From Fusicatenibacter saccharivorans (GTDB lineage: Bacteria > Bacillota > Clostridia > Lachnospirales > Lachnospiraceae), in assembly GCF_015557635.1 (NCBI RefSeq), contig NZ_JADNOP010000019.1:1-64000 (forward strand): 64,000 bases of DNA. The letters run 5' to 3'. The position numbers were made by a program, and so were the translations under genes. The notes under the pieces were generated by a model that saw nothing but the letters and a program-made list of their open reading frames with translations, did not search any database and was not told the origin of the DNA. Each line of letters begins with the position of its first letter. Positions within the stretch are counted from its first letter, which is position 1. Positions 22,881-32,002 of the stretch are shown piece after piece.

Positions 22881-25262
22881 TTATTCCATTGCCCGCATTT
22901 GTTCAATCAGGGATTGTTTTTTCTGTCTGCGGATTGTCCAAACGGATAAAATAAGCTCTACTGTCACAAGTACTACTACATATACTCCCATCTGCAACCA
23001 AGGAAATTCGTAAGGAAGGATTCGTCCAGCGTAAGCACTGATACTGAATTTTCTCCATACCAGAAGCGTAATTGGCAGTCCAATGGCAAGCATAAGCAAA
23101 ATACTGCTAACCACATACCCCATTCCTTCCCATACCGTCATTTGCGCTAATTGTTTCGGCGCTAACCCGATCGAACGCAACACGCTATTTTCTTGTCTGC
23201 GCGAATATTGATTGGAAAGTGTGGTATTGACAAGGTTGATCACACCAAACAAAAAGATGAACCATGAAATCACCTGCATTATGCCATATGCTACATTCAT
23301 ATACCCAAAACTATCTACTCGATCCTCAAAGGTATCTAAACCAATATCGGTATGCGAAATAGCAAGATTCTCCAAAGCCTTTCCCACTTTTTCCGATTTA
23401 TCCGGATCGCAGACAATGTCCCAGGAGTAATCAAAATTAGTTACATCCGGTATTAATTCCTGAAACAGTTCTTCCGGCAAAAACATCATTGGTCCGTCCA
23501 CTCCGATTGGACCATGTCCACTGGCAAAAATAGTTTTTTCCGGATTAAAAAAACCTGATATGGTTACAGGAATTGTTTTCTCTCCCAATGAAAGTTCTAT
23601 GGTTTCCCCCAATTTTTCCTTCCCATCAAAACCACTATAATCGTATGGCAATAAAATGCCATTGTCCTCAGGCATACTTCCCTCTAAAACAGCTTGTGCC
23701 AGAAGTTCCCTATTTTCTTTGGTGATCATATCACAAGTACCATGCTCAGTAATTTCATGGGAAGTGGCTTCAAAACTTGCTGATTTCCTTGTGACCAGAA
23801 TCTCTTCCACTCCATCAATATCCAGGATTTCCTGTTTCAATTCTTCATTCAATGGATTTCCCTGTTTGAGAATATCAATATGTTCCTTATCCGAATCTAT
23901 ATAAATCTTATAATCCCCATTTTTAAAGTACTGTCTTGCCAGTTTTTCCGGCGATTGCAGAATCAGCAAAGAACTAACAGCCAAAAGCAGAATCCCGCCC
24001 AAACTTAGCGAAAACACAATACTGACTGTTTTCTTCCAATCCCTGCGAAAGTTCAGCATTCCGAGAGAACAAGGGCTAATCTTTTTTCTCTTCGCCCGAT
24101 TTTTTATCTTCTTTTGAAGGGAAGTAAAACGAACTGCTTCAACTGGTGAGATATTTGCGGCTAATTTCACAGGTTTTCGGATAGACAGACAAATCATGAT
24201 CCAGCAGATCAATACTGTACATCCCATCACGATAAGATATCCTGAAAAAGAAAAACCTTTGGGAAATAACAAAAGTGTCACTCCTAAACCAAGTAAAATC
24301 CCGATAGACATACCTTTCCATCCCAAAGAGTGTCCCTCTTTTTTTACAATACGCATAATCTGCTTTTTGGTAGCACCAACAGTCCGGAGCTGACCATAGC
24401 TTTTTATTTTATCAATAATGGAAATACGGAAAATACTTTGAATTACAACACAGCCACCTACCAAAACAATACCGGCAAAAGCCATAAGCAGCAAAACGTT
24501 CTCCATGGAAATGTCTCCGTCAATATAACGGAAGTACGCATCATGAAATCCGACTCCGGGTATCTGCAACTCCTCTTTAATCTTCTGAACGTCAGCTTTG
24601 ATAAGTTCTCCGTCTAACTGATCTACATGCTTCAGATGTACATAGGCAAAGTATCCGTCAGGTTCATACTTCGTACACTGCTTTAGCATTTCTTTGGAGA
24701 TCAGAAAAGAGTACATATTTTGCTTCTCTTGCCCTGTTGTATCTAAGATGCCTGAAATAGTATATTCACCTGAAAAACTTTCCGTATCCAAGGTAACCGG
24801 ATCACCGATATGACAGTCAGGGAAGAATTTTGAAAGCCATTCTTTACTTACCGCAATCTCATTTTTCTCTTCCGGTAAGTCTCCATCTGCCAAATTCATT
24901 TGGGAACGTGCCATATACAGGGTTTCCTTATCCGTATAAGCAAAGAATCCTTTAAATCCCTGTGCGGAAACTTCCTCCCCGTACCTATAGTATTCTCCCA
25001 CACGTGCAAATTCCGGCACTTCTCTTAACTCTTCTATATGCGTTTCATCAACCTGTACATAAGTTGCTTCGTAAGTATCGATCACTTTCTTCTTTTCTGT
25101 TTGCATCAATGAAACTCCAGTCAAACCGGAAAGACTGATTAAAAAAGCAGATAAAACTACCGATACTATTACCATAACATTTCTTCGTTTTTCGCTTTTT
25201 AGATTTCTCTTCGCCAGATTCTTGACAATTCCGTTTGTATTATTTTCAAAAGGCCAAGTCAT
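22881..25262 (-). CDS. FtsX-type ABC transporter permease
   Basis: A 793-residue permease: N-terminal helix (VMVIVSVVLSAFLISLSGLT), external domain, FtsX core one (about 255-385, with IKSYGQLRTVGATKKQIMRI), a second helix near 420 (FSLSLGGILLLAVSSLLIL), external domain and FtsX core two (about 680-790, with LRSIGLAPKQLAQMTVWEG). Related to the permease at 2.7-5.2 kb and to the remnant at 22.3 kb. It forms a two-gene operon with the ATPase 14 bp upstream, has no two-component system of its own and is preceded by the shared operator at 26.0 kb, so it probably responds to a regulator encoded elsewhere. Confidence 0.9.
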   Translation of the reverse strand: MTWPFENNTNGIVKNLAKRNLKSEKRRNVMVIVSVVLSAFLISLSGLTGVSLMQTEKKKVIDTYEATYVQVDETHIEELREVPEFARVGEYYRYGEEVSAQGFKGFFAYTDKETLYMARSQMNLADGDLPEEKNEIAVSKEWLSKFFPDCHIGDPVTLDTESFSGEYTISGILDTTGQEKQNMYSFLISKEMLKQCTKYEPDGYFAYVHLKHVDQLDGELIKADVQKIKEELQIPGVGFHDAYFRYIDGDISMENVLLLMAFAGIVLVGGCVVIQSIFRISIIDKIKSYGQLRTVGATKKQIMRIVKKEGHSLGWKGMSIGILLGLGVTLLLFPKGFSFSGYLIVMGCTVLICWIMICLSIRKPVKLAANISPVEAVRFTSLQKKIKNRAKRKKISPCSLGMLNFRRDWKKTVSIVFSLSLGGILLLAVSSLLILQSPEKLARQYFKNGDYKIYIDSDKEHIDILKQGNPLNEELKQEILDIDGVEEILVTRKSASFEATSHEITEHGTCDMITKENRELLAQAVLEGSMPEDNGILLPYDYSGFDGKEKLGETIELSLGEKTIPVTISGFFNPEKTIFASGHGPIGVDGPMMFLPEELFQELIPDVTNFDYSWDIVCDPDKSEKVGKALENLAISHTDIGLDTFEDRVDSFGYMNVAYGIMQVISWFIFLFGVINLVNTTLSNQYSRRQENSVLRSIGLAPKQLAQMTVWEGMGYVVSSILLMLAIGLPITLLVWRKFSISAYAGRILPYEFPWLQMGVYVVVLVTVELILSVWTIRRQKKQSLIEQMRAME

Positions 25263-25276
25263 AGCCTGCCACCTCC

Positions 25277-25942
25277 TTATTCCACGATCCTGCCATCCTC
25301 AATCCGGACAATCCGATCTGCAAGCCGGGCGATCTCATTGTTATGTGTAATCATTACCACCGTCTGGTGAAACTCATAACTGGTCCGTTTGATCAATCCC
25401 ATAACATCTGCACTGGTTTTCGAGTCGAGGTTCCCTGTAGGTTCATCGGCAAGCACAATCGCAGGCTTTGCAACTAAAGCCCTTGCAATCGCAACTCTCT
25501 GCTGCTGTCCTCCTGAGAGGTTATTCGGCATATTCTTTAGTTTATCTTCCAGCGCCAGCATATGAACCACCTCGTCCATAAATCCCTGATCTACCGTATC
25601 TCCATCCAGTTCTACCGGAAGGACAATATTCTCATAAACATTCAAAATCGGAACCAGATTATAATTTTGGAAAATGAAACCAATATTTCTTCTCCTGAAA
25701 ATCGTCAGCTCTTCATCGTTTTTCTTTGCCAGTTCTTCTCCCCGTACAATAACTCTTCCGCTGGTAGGAGTGTCCAAACCTCCCATCATATGAAGCATCG
25801 TGGATTTTCCGGAACCTGAAGTGCCTACTACCGCTACAAATTCACCTTCTTCCACCGAAAAATTCACACCGTCTAAAGCCTTTGTAATATTGGGTTCTGT
25901 GCCATAATATTTTTTTAAATCGATTGTCTGTAAAATACTCAT
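25277..25942 (-). CDS. ABC transporter ATPase
   Basis: A 221-residue ATPase with Walker A GTSGSGKST, Q-loop FIFQNYNLVP, signature [13 protein letters not shown], Walker [14 protein letters not shown] and H-loop MITHNN. It is closely similar to the ATPase remnant at 5.2 kb, making it the best candidate to complement the orphan permease there. ATG at 25942 follows AGGAG by about 10 nt. Directly downstream of the operator at 25983-26011. Confidence 0.93.
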   Translation of the reverse strand: MSILQTIDLKKYYGTEPNITKALDGVNFSVEEGEFVAVVGTSGSGKSTMLHMMGGLDTPTSGRVIVRGEELAKKNDEELTIFRRRNIGFIFQNYNLVPILNVYENIVLPVELDGDTVDQGFMDEVVHMLALEDKLKNMPNNLSGGQQQRVAIARALVAKPAIVLADEPTGNLDSKTSADVMGLIKRTSYEFHQTVVMITHNNEIARLADRIVRIEDGRIVE

Positions 25943-25982
25943 ATTCTATAAGCTCCTTTCTGCCTTTCTTTGTGATGACTCT

Positions 25983-26011
25983 ATTATAAAATACAAATGT
26001 CACAGAAATGT
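25983..26011 (-). promoter_or_regulatory. Regulated promoter: ACATTT-N5-ACATTT-N6-TATAAT
   Basis: Half-sites 26006-26011 and 25995-26000 with a consensus -10 (TATAAT) at 25983-25988. It has the best -10 of the four sites sharing this architecture and drives the ATPase/permease operon. Confidence 0.8.
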
Positions 26012-26072
26012 CCGAGAAAAGAACAAAATTCAAGGAATTTCAGCCTGAATTGTTACAAATCTCGGACATTTC
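26005..26072. repeat. Long-spaced inverted repeat of the regulator half-site
   Basis: GAAATGTCCGAGA (26005-26017) and TCTCGGACATTTC (26060-26072) are perfect 13-bp inverted copies with a 42-bp spacer. One arm contains a regulator half-site of the promoter above; the other presents the same site facing right. Confidence 0.75.
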
Positions 26073-26149
26073 AAAAAATTACAAAAGATGCCAAATATGA
26101 TATTCTGCTGTTCTTGATTTTATCTGTGACTATAATTCTATTTAAAATA

Positions 26150-26326
26150 TCACAGCAAACTGCCTTTTAATCCTTTTTTGAAAACCAAGACAGCTTTTTC
26201 AGCTCCCCAAAATGACATAGTTACAAGTTTGTAGCTTTGTTTTTCCATTTCTATAAGTTTAGCATTTATTTTTTCAGTTACATTTTCAGTAGTAATATTT
26301 TCTATTAAAACGGTTTGATACATCAT
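26150..26326 (-). CDS. 58-residue protein at the end of the ABC operon (DUF4177-like)
   Basis: Starts MMYQTVLIENITTENVTEKI and ends AVLVFKKGLKGSLL; GGAGGG lies 6 nt before the ATG at 26326. It begins 15 bp after the permease stop at 26341 with no terminator between, so it is probably the last gene of the regulator-kinase-ATPase-permease operon. The layout (a small beta-strand start, LIEMEKQSYKLVTMS in the middle, VFKK at the end) recalls DUF4177-type proteins, but the match is by eye. A cytoplasmic accessory or immunity function is speculative. No signal peptide or membrane helix is seen. Confidence 0.7.
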   Translation of the reverse strand: MMYQTVLIENITTENVTEKINAKLIEMEKQSYKLVTMSFWGAEKAVLVFKKGLKGSLL

Positions 26327-26340
26327 TCAATTCCCTCCAA

Positions 26341-28938
26341 TTATTTAGTATCCGCTTTTCCATAAAACTTTTTTAAGAAAATTCCTGGTACCAGAATACT
26401 GCCTGCAAGTAAAATCATCAGTAGAGCAACCATTTCTTTCAGCGGATAATAGAATACAAAATAAGAAATCTTTGTTTTCATATACCATCCAATCCCGCCT
26501 GTCAACAGCGTTCCCGTTGTTACCAGAAGAGCACTCAGCAACAGCCAGGTAAACATTCCTTCCGCAAGGAACATCCGCTGCAACTGCTTTCTGGTCATTC
26601 CCACACGATTCATAATGGCACATTCTTTTTTTCGAAGTAACATATCCGTTACCCTTACATTTAAAAAATTCATAATCCCGATAAAGATCAGGCATCCACT
26701 GATTACCAGAAGCAACAGCCTGCTGGTCTGAATATACTCCTGTTCTTTTAATAAAAGGTCTGACCGACTCTCCATCTGGAATAAATTTAATTGCTCCGCA
26801 TATCCGTTTTCAGACTGAAATTCCATATTTTCTGTTTGGATCATTCCCTTTAACCTGTTTTTGCAGCCGGATTCCTGTTCCTTTTCTACAGAAAAGCTCA
26901 TTTCAAAGGTCTGTGGGGTCAGATTCTCTGACAGGTTTTCAAAGGTTTCCTCTGTTACAAGAAGAAGATTGGTATTTCTGCCATCCCAGCACAACTCTAA
27001 TTCCGGAAATCCTTCCTTTGTAATATCCAGATACCCGCAATTTACCAGTGTCTCTGGAAGCAGATCGGACATATCGGTTCCCACCGGAACCAGATCATAC
27101 ACTTCTATTGTATTTCCAAGCTGCTCCAATGCCTGCTCTTCTGCATATTCTGATACTCTGTGATCATGGAGAAGAATCGTTCCGTTTTCGTGTGTAAATG
27201 TTTCCCAGTCTGCTGTTATCTCCTGCTCTTTCAAAAATTCCTGCAGTTTTTCTTTTTCAGAAGAAGAAATTTTTTGGATTACAGTCGGAACGGTTTCCCC
27301 GTCATTTAATAACTTGATGCTATCCCGACCTTGTTTCCCGATAATAGGGTAAAATCCCTGGATCTTTGTTTCATCCTGCAGGCTGTTTCCGGCAGTCTGC
27401 TTGATGTTCTCCAAGAATTCTTTCGGGAAAAAGACCATATTTTCTGTATCCGGGGAAGTTTCCATCAGTGTGCTGCAGGCTTCCTGTGTGATACGGATTT
27501 GAAAATCAGGTTCTTTCATAAACTGGTTTTGCAGATCTACTCCCTTTACAATCACCGAAGATCCAAGCGCTAAGCCGCAACCTATGGTCAGAGAAATCAT
27601 GGTGATGAAAAAAGCCTTTTTATTGTAAAACAGATATCTTCTGGCCAGATAAACTTCCGGCTTGTTTCCAAAACTTTGGAAAACTGCTTTCTTTTTCTTT
27701 GTTTGTTTCTTCTCTGCAACATTCCCAGTTCCATAGTTCATACATTCCAGAGGACTCAGGATTTTGATTTTTTGCTTTACCAGAAGTATCACAACACCCA
27801 AAGTCATTGCCACTGGCAGAATGGCTATCAGAAAGAACACAGGCTGATAGAAAGAAATCCCCTCCAGTTCTTCTGCCTGTCCAAGATACAGTTTTCCAAT
27901 GACAGAGGGCAGGATTCCAAGTACCACCAGACTGCCTATGGCAACGCCTGCAAGGCTTCCCTTCAAGACAACTTCCATCATCTGCCGAAATATCACTTGT
28001 ATAATCTGATGCTGCTGTACCCCGACTACTTCCATCAGACCATATTGCTGTAAATCTTTTCCTAATGATAAATTCAAAATATTATAGATGAACAAAAACA
28101 TACACAGCAGAATCAGGAAAGAGAACAAGGCTGCAAATCCATAGCTTCCCAGCATTCCTTCCACTGCCCGGTATGCAGCCGAATCCATGCTGACGATCCG
28201 CTGCCCTTCTTTCAACCGGATATCTTCCTGCAACTGTTGTTCCATCTGTATGCCACTGACAGAATCCTTTTCCGGTTTCAGCAGTATCCTGCAGGGATTC
28301 CATCCAGCTCCGCTTTCTTTCAGTTTCTTCTCGGATAAAAATGCAATGGAAAAACTTGCCCCCTGATTCTGATATTCTGTAAAATATCCGGAAAGCTGAA
28401 ACGTCTGTTGTCCGGTTCCTTTTGTTTGGAAAAGATCATTCCAATAAAAATCCAGCTTTAATTCCATTCCCACCTTTGGATCCGAAATTCCCAGATACGT
28501 TAAGGTTTTGGTGGAAAGCATGATTTCGTTTTCCTGTTTGGGATACGTTCCTATGATCTGTGTATAGGCCGGACAGAGCATAGTTTCAAATGCTGTTTCA
28601 TCTGCCACAACACAGTCGCAATATTTTATCGTTTGATCGCATAGTTTTCCGGCAAATTTTTCTTTTCCCGTTTCTGCTATGTAGGAAAGCGTATGCAGCT
28701 GTCCTGCCATTTCTTCTGTACCATTTTCAAGATACGTTGACACCGTCATTCCATCTGTCCGGATATGTTTCTGGATGTCCACCTGGATCTTCCCATAGGC
28801 AAAACTTATCATACAGAAAATCACTCCAACGGTAAGTGCAACTGCCAGAAACAAAAGGCGGTTTTTGTTCCGGTTCTGCTTTCGATAAGAATCCAAAAGC
28901 ACTTTTTCTGCCGGACGGTGATAATCATAGTCTTTCAT
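26341..28938 (-). CDS. FtsX-type ABC transporter permease
   Basis: An 865-residue permease: N-terminal helix (LLFLAVALTVGVIFCMISFA), external domain, FtsX core one (about 270-400), second helix region near 450 (KAFFITMISLTIGCGLALGS), a long external domain and FtsX core two (about 740-855, with NRVGMTRKQLQRMFLAEGMF). It overlaps the ATPase gene by 14 bp and is followed by a 58-residue ORF. Together with the ATPase, kinase and regulator it forms the only complete copy of the operon type whose remains lie at 22.3-22.7 kb. Confidence 0.9.
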   Translation of the reverse strand: MKDYDYHRPAEKVLLDSYRKQNRNKNRLLFLAVALTVGVIFCMISFAYGKIQVDIQKHIRTDGMTVSTYLENGTEEMAGQLHTLSYIAETGKEKFAGKLCDQTIKYCDCVVADETAFETMLCPAYTQIIGTYPKQENEIMLSTKTLTYLGISDPKVGMELKLDFYWNDLFQTKGTGQQTFQLSGYFTEYQNQGASFSIAFLSEKKLKESGAGWNPCRILLKPEKDSVSGIQMEQQLQEDIRLKEGQRIVSMDSAAYRAVEGMLGSYGFAALFSFLILLCMFLFIYNILNLSLGKDLQQYGLMEVVGVQQHQIIQVIFRQMMEVVLKGSLAGVAIGSLVVLGILPSVIGKLYLGQAEELEGISFYQPVFFLIAILPVAMTLGVVILLVKQKIKILSPLECMNYGTGNVAEKKQTKKKKAVFQSFGNKPEVYLARRYLFYNKKAFFITMISLTIGCGLALGSSVIVKGVDLQNQFMKEPDFQIRITQEACSTLMETSPDTENMVFFPKEFLENIKQTAGNSLQDETKIQGFYPIIGKQGRDSIKLLNDGETVPTVIQKISSSEKEKLQEFLKEQEITADWETFTHENGTILLHDHRVSEYAEEQALEQLGNTIEVYDLVPVGTDMSDLLPETLVNCGYLDITKEGFPELELCWDGRNTNLLLVTEETFENLSENLTPQTFEMSFSVEKEQESGCKNRLKGMIQTENMEFQSENGYAEQLNLFQMESRSDLLLKEQEYIQTSRLLLLVISGCLIFIGIMNFLNVRVTDMLLRKKECAIMNRVGMTRKQLQRMFLAEGMFTWLLLSALLVTTGTLLTGGIGWYMKTKISYFVFYYPLKEMVALLMILLAGSILVPGIFLKKFYGKADTK

Positions 28939-29602
28939 CTTCCACCACCCTTCCGTCTTTCATGCGGATGATCCGATCTGCCATGGCAGCGATTTTTTCA
29001 TCATGGGTAACCACAAGCATGGTCTGCTGATATTGCCTGCTGATCTTTTTTAACAGTTCCATAACAGAGGCGCTGGTTCTGGAATCCAGATTCCCCGTCA
29101 ACTCATCCCCTAACAGAATGGTAGGATGGGTGTAGACAGCTCTGGCAATGGCAGCTCTCTGTTGCTGTCCTCCCGATAACTCATCCGGCATCTGAAAGAG
29201 TTTCTCTTCGATCCCCAAAGTTTTTGCCAAATGGAAAACCTCTTTTTCATTTACTGTCCTCTCCAGTAATTTTGCCGGAAGCACGATATTCTCAAACACA
29301 TTCATGGCAGGAATCAGATTATATTTTTGAAAAACAACACCAATGTGCCATCTGCGAAAAGAAATCTGTTCTTCTAAAGATAATTGCGTCAAATTTACAT
29401 CATGCACATAAACACATCCATGGGTTGGCTTTTCCAATCCGCTGATTAAATTTATCAGGGTTGACTTTCCGCTTCCGGAAGCACCAATGACTGCAATAAA
29501 CTCCCCTTCTTTTATAGAAAAGGATACATCATCAACGGCTCTTATATAATTTTCTCCATTTTGATATTCTTTTGTAAGTGAAACTAATTTTACAGCTGCC
29601 AT
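28925..29602 (-). CDS. ABC transporter ATPase
   Basis: A 225-residue ATPase with Walker A GASGSGKST, Q-loop VVFQKYNLIP, signature [13 protein letters not shown] and a Walker B that reads ILLGDELTGNLDS, where the usual DEPTGN proline is Leu; the catalytic Glu is kept. ATG at 29602 follows GGAGG by 5 nt, so the frame start at 29614, which precedes that ribosome site, is rejected. It sits between the kinase and permease genes. Confidence 0.9.
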   Translation of the reverse strand: MAAVKLVSLTKEYQNGENYIRAVDDVSFSIKEGEFIAVIGASGSGKSTLINLISGLEKPTHGCVYVHDVNLTQLSLEEQISFRRWHIGVVFQKYNLIPAMNVFENIVLPAKLLERTVNEKEVFHLAKTLGIEEKLFQMPDELSGGQQQRAAIARAVYTHPTILLGDELTGNLDSRTSASVMELLKKISRQYQQTMLVVTHDEKIAAMADRIIRMKDGRVVEDERL

Positions 29603-29622
29603 AGTATCCTCCATATATTTCT

Positions 29623-30651
29623 TTATCTCGGCAAAAAAATAGAAAATGCAGATCCCTTTCCCACCTGTGATTCCACCGTAACGTAGCCGCCCTGCTGTGT
29701 CACAATTTCCCTGGTCAGATAAAGACCGATTCCAACACCCGGCTGATTATGAATCTCTTCTTCCCGGTAAAACCTCTTGAAAATAGATGCCTGATTGCTC
29801 TCTGAAATTCCTTTTCCGGTATCAGATACTTTTATCTCCACATACATTTCCCATTGCGCTACAGACACATGGACACTTCCCCCTGTCGGGGTATATTTTA
29901 CCGCATTGTCCAACAGATTAAAAATCGCTTCTTCTGTCCACTTACTGTCATGGGACACACGCACATCCTCCGGACATTCCACAGATACATGGATCTTTTT
30001 TTGCTCTGCGGAATATACGATTCCGCTCATAGCCTGCGCTAACGTATCATATATAAAGTGATCTTCTTTTTCTAATTGAATCACCCCGGTTTCCAAACGG
30101 GAGGTTTTCACCAATGCCTGTATTAAAAAATCCAGCTTATTGATCTGTCCTCTTACACTTTTCAGAAACTCATTTTGCTCCTGTTCTTCCAGGGATTTTG
30201 TCAAAAGTGTATCTACAATCATTTTCATGTTGCTCACCGGAGTCCTGACCTGATGGGAAATATCTGACACCAGGGACTGTAATTCCTGTCTCTCTGCTTC
30301 TACCTTCCGGTTGCTTTCCTGCAGAATATTATACAGACGCACCAGGCGGTGATGGATACGGGCAAAAATCGTCTCTCTGTCGGATACATTTTCAGGTTCC
30401 TGACTGCGGTTCATCATGTCATCCAGGATCTGGCACAGTTCAGAAGTAAAATTTGACAGTCTCATTCCCAACAGTTGTACCATAAAAAGCATCCATAGTG
30501 CAGCGCAGACTGTTAATGCCAGCCCAACCCATAACACTGCGATATTTTTGGTCAGAAAAAAGGAGACCAATATGATTGCTGTCATTGAGAGTACCATGCC
30601 GGCAGTCAGCCAAAAAAACATCTTTTTTACAGAGGTTTTCTTTCCTATCAT
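29623..30651 (-). CDS. Sensor histidine kinase (intramembrane-sensing type)
   Basis: A 342-residue kinase with two closely spaced N-terminal helices (about 10-60) and almost no external loop, as in BceS-like kinases that sense through their ABC permease. Phospho-acceptor box DISHQVRTPVSNMKM, then HATPase motifs LLDNAVKYTP, DTGKGISE and GVGIGLYLTREIV. Its start overlaps the regulator stop by 4 bp. Confidence 0.92.
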   Translation of the reverse strand: MIGKKTSVKKMFFWLTAGMVLSMTAIILVSFFLTKNIAVLWVGLALTVCAALWMLFMVQLLGMRLSNFTSELCQILDDMMNRSQEPENVSDRETIFARIHHRLVRLYNILQESNRKVEAERQELQSLVSDISHQVRTPVSNMKMIVDTLLTKSLEEQEQNEFLKSVRGQINKLDFLIQALVKTSRLETGVIQLEKEDHFIYDTLAQAMSGIVYSAEQKKIHVSVECPEDVRVSHDSKWTEEAIFNLLDNAVKYTPTGGSVHVSVAQWEMYVEIKVSDTGKGISESNQASIFKRFYREEEIHNQPGVGIGLYLTREIVTQQGGYVTVESQVGKGSAFSIFLPR

Positions 30652-31337
30652 GCTGTTTCACCTCCGGTCCATTTATATCCCATGCCATATACGGTTTTGA
30701 TATATACCGTTCCATCTGTCTCAATCTTTCCCCGGATGCGGCTTAACGTTGTCGTTAACGTATGCTCGTCCACATAATTTTCTGTACAGTCCCATATTTT
30801 TTCCAACAACTGTTTTCTCGTTAATACACGATTGCGGTTCTGACAGAACAGGTTCAGCATCCGAAACTCCAAAGTAGATAAGGTCAATGGCTTCCCACCC
30901 AGCATAGCTGTCTGCTCTGCAAAATTTAAAAACAACCTGCCATCATCAAAGACATCCTGCATGGACACATGATGCCCCATCATACGCAGTACATTTTCCA
31001 CTTTTCTCTGCAGGGAATAAATGGAAAAAGGTTTTGTGATATAATCTACTGCTCCAAGTTCATACCCCCGGATCTCATCACTTTCCCTGTCATTTGCAGT
31101 CAAAAAGATTACAATGGTATCGCTATATTTTTTCCGGATTGTTTTTGCAATCGCATATCCATCTCCATCTGGAAGATTGATATCCAATAGTACCAGATCA
31201 AACGGTTGGCTCTTCAGCACTTCCATGGCTTCTTTTACCGTTTCCACCGAAACAATCCCATAGGATTCTGACTGTAGGTTGTAAACTAACATTTTATTCA
31301 AAAGTTCATCATCTTCTACGATTAAAATCTGTTTCAT
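30648..31337 (-). CDS. OmpR-family response regulator
   Basis: A 229-residue regulator with a complete receiver (VEDDELL; LVLLDINLPDGDG with the phospho-acceptor Asp near 52; Lys in ITKPFSI) and winged-helix output domain (LSTLEFRMLNLFCQNRNRVL ... LTTTLSRIRGKIE). It heads the operon regulator-kinase-ATPase-permease-58aa and is preceded by the ACATTT operator. As the only intact regulator of its kind here it is the best candidate to bind all four such operators. Confidence 0.92.
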   Translation of the reverse strand: MKQILIVEDDELLNKMLVYNLQSESYGIVSVETVKEAMEVLKSQPFDLVLLDINLPDGDGYAIAKTIRKKYSDTIVIFLTANDRESDEIRGYELGAVDYITKPFSIYSLQRKVENVLRMMGHHVSMQDVFDDGRLFLNFAEQTAMLGGKPLTLSTLEFRMLNLFCQNRNRVLTRKQLLEKIWDCTENYVDEHTLTTTLSRIRGKIETDGTVYIKTVYGMGYKWTGGETA

Positions 31338-31381
31338 TCCTTTTCATCCTTTGCAACAATTTTGCTAGCATTTTCATTCTT

Positions 31382-31410
31382 ATTTTACAACAGAAATGTC
31401 CTAGAAATGT
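31382..31410 (-). promoter_or_regulatory. Regulated promoter: ACATTT-N5-ACATTT-N6-TAAAAT
   Basis: Half-sites 31405-31410 and 31394-31399, -10 box 31382-31387; drives the complete regulator-kinase-ABC operon and implies autoregulation. The N5 is CTAGG here versus CTGTG or CTGTA at the other three. Confidence 0.78.
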
Positions 31411-31465
31411 TACAGATTGAAAAATTTATGATTTTCTTTTTGAAATCTTAAAAATCTTTTGAAAC

Positions 31466-31499
31466 ACAAAAAGAAGATGCATGTCACCACACACCTTCT
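31466..31499 (-). terminator. Intrinsic terminator after the SnoaL-like gene
   Basis: AGAAGGTG pairs with CATCTTCT (one G-U) across a 12-nt loop, followed on the minus strand by TTTTTG, 40 bp beyond the stop at 31539. Confidence 0.65.
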
Positions 31500-31538
31500 C
31501 GTCACTTGCTAAAATCACTTTATACCTCTTGCCTGACT

Positions 31539-31958
31539 TTAAAACCAATGAATTTTTTCTTCTCTGAATTGGGGCGTATCACTCTTTTGATACGGATCGT
31601 AGTTATGAAGATTACAGCCGAATTCCTTCAAGGATTGAATTTGATCCTCTGCTGACCATTCAATCAATGAAATTCCATCAAATTCTTCAATATCCCCATT
31701 ATCCATCACATTTTTAAAATACCATTCAACAATGGTCTGATTTTCTTTATGAAAAAACTGTTTGATATCCCAAGCGATTACACTCCCCCTCATATTCCAT
31801 TCCTGAAACCAATGCTTTACGGTTTCACGATTGCTATAACATGGTCCCCAGCTTTCTGTATAACTCACGTTCTCTGCAAAAATATCATCCATTCCCAAAT
31901 CTTTCTTTTCCAGCCACATAGAAAACCATAACCGGATCATCTGTTCTCTCTTGTCCAT
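31539..31958 (-). CDS. SnoaL/NTF2-like protein
   Basis: A 139-residue single-domain protein. The pattern MIRLWFSMWLEKKDLGMDDI then FAENVSYTESWGPCY and a beta-strand rich C-terminus (TIVEWYFKNVMDNG, FDGISLIEW) is that of the SnoaL-like NTF2 cone fold, which covers small-molecule isomerases, hydrolases and ligand binders. The substrate is unknown. ATG at 31958 follows AGGAGGG. It stands alone between the ABC island and the MmcQ-like gene and may be ordinary accessory cargo. Confidence 0.75.
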   Translation of the reverse strand: MDKREQMIRLWFSMWLEKKDLGMDDIFAENVSYTESWGPCYSNRETVKHWFQEWNMRGSVIAWDIKQFFHKENQTIVEWYFKNVMDNGDIEEFDGISLIEWSAEDQIQSLKEFGCNLHNYDPYQKSDTPQFREEKIHWF

Positions 31959-32002
31959 AATAGAATCCCTCCTATATAAAATTCGTTACAGAACCTCTAA
32001 AC

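Noticed and set aside
17130-31337. Vancomycin-resistance type cargo as in Tn1549
   Set aside because: Two-component systems are present but no van ligase, dehydrogenase or dipeptidase; the cargo is ABC permease/ATPase sets.
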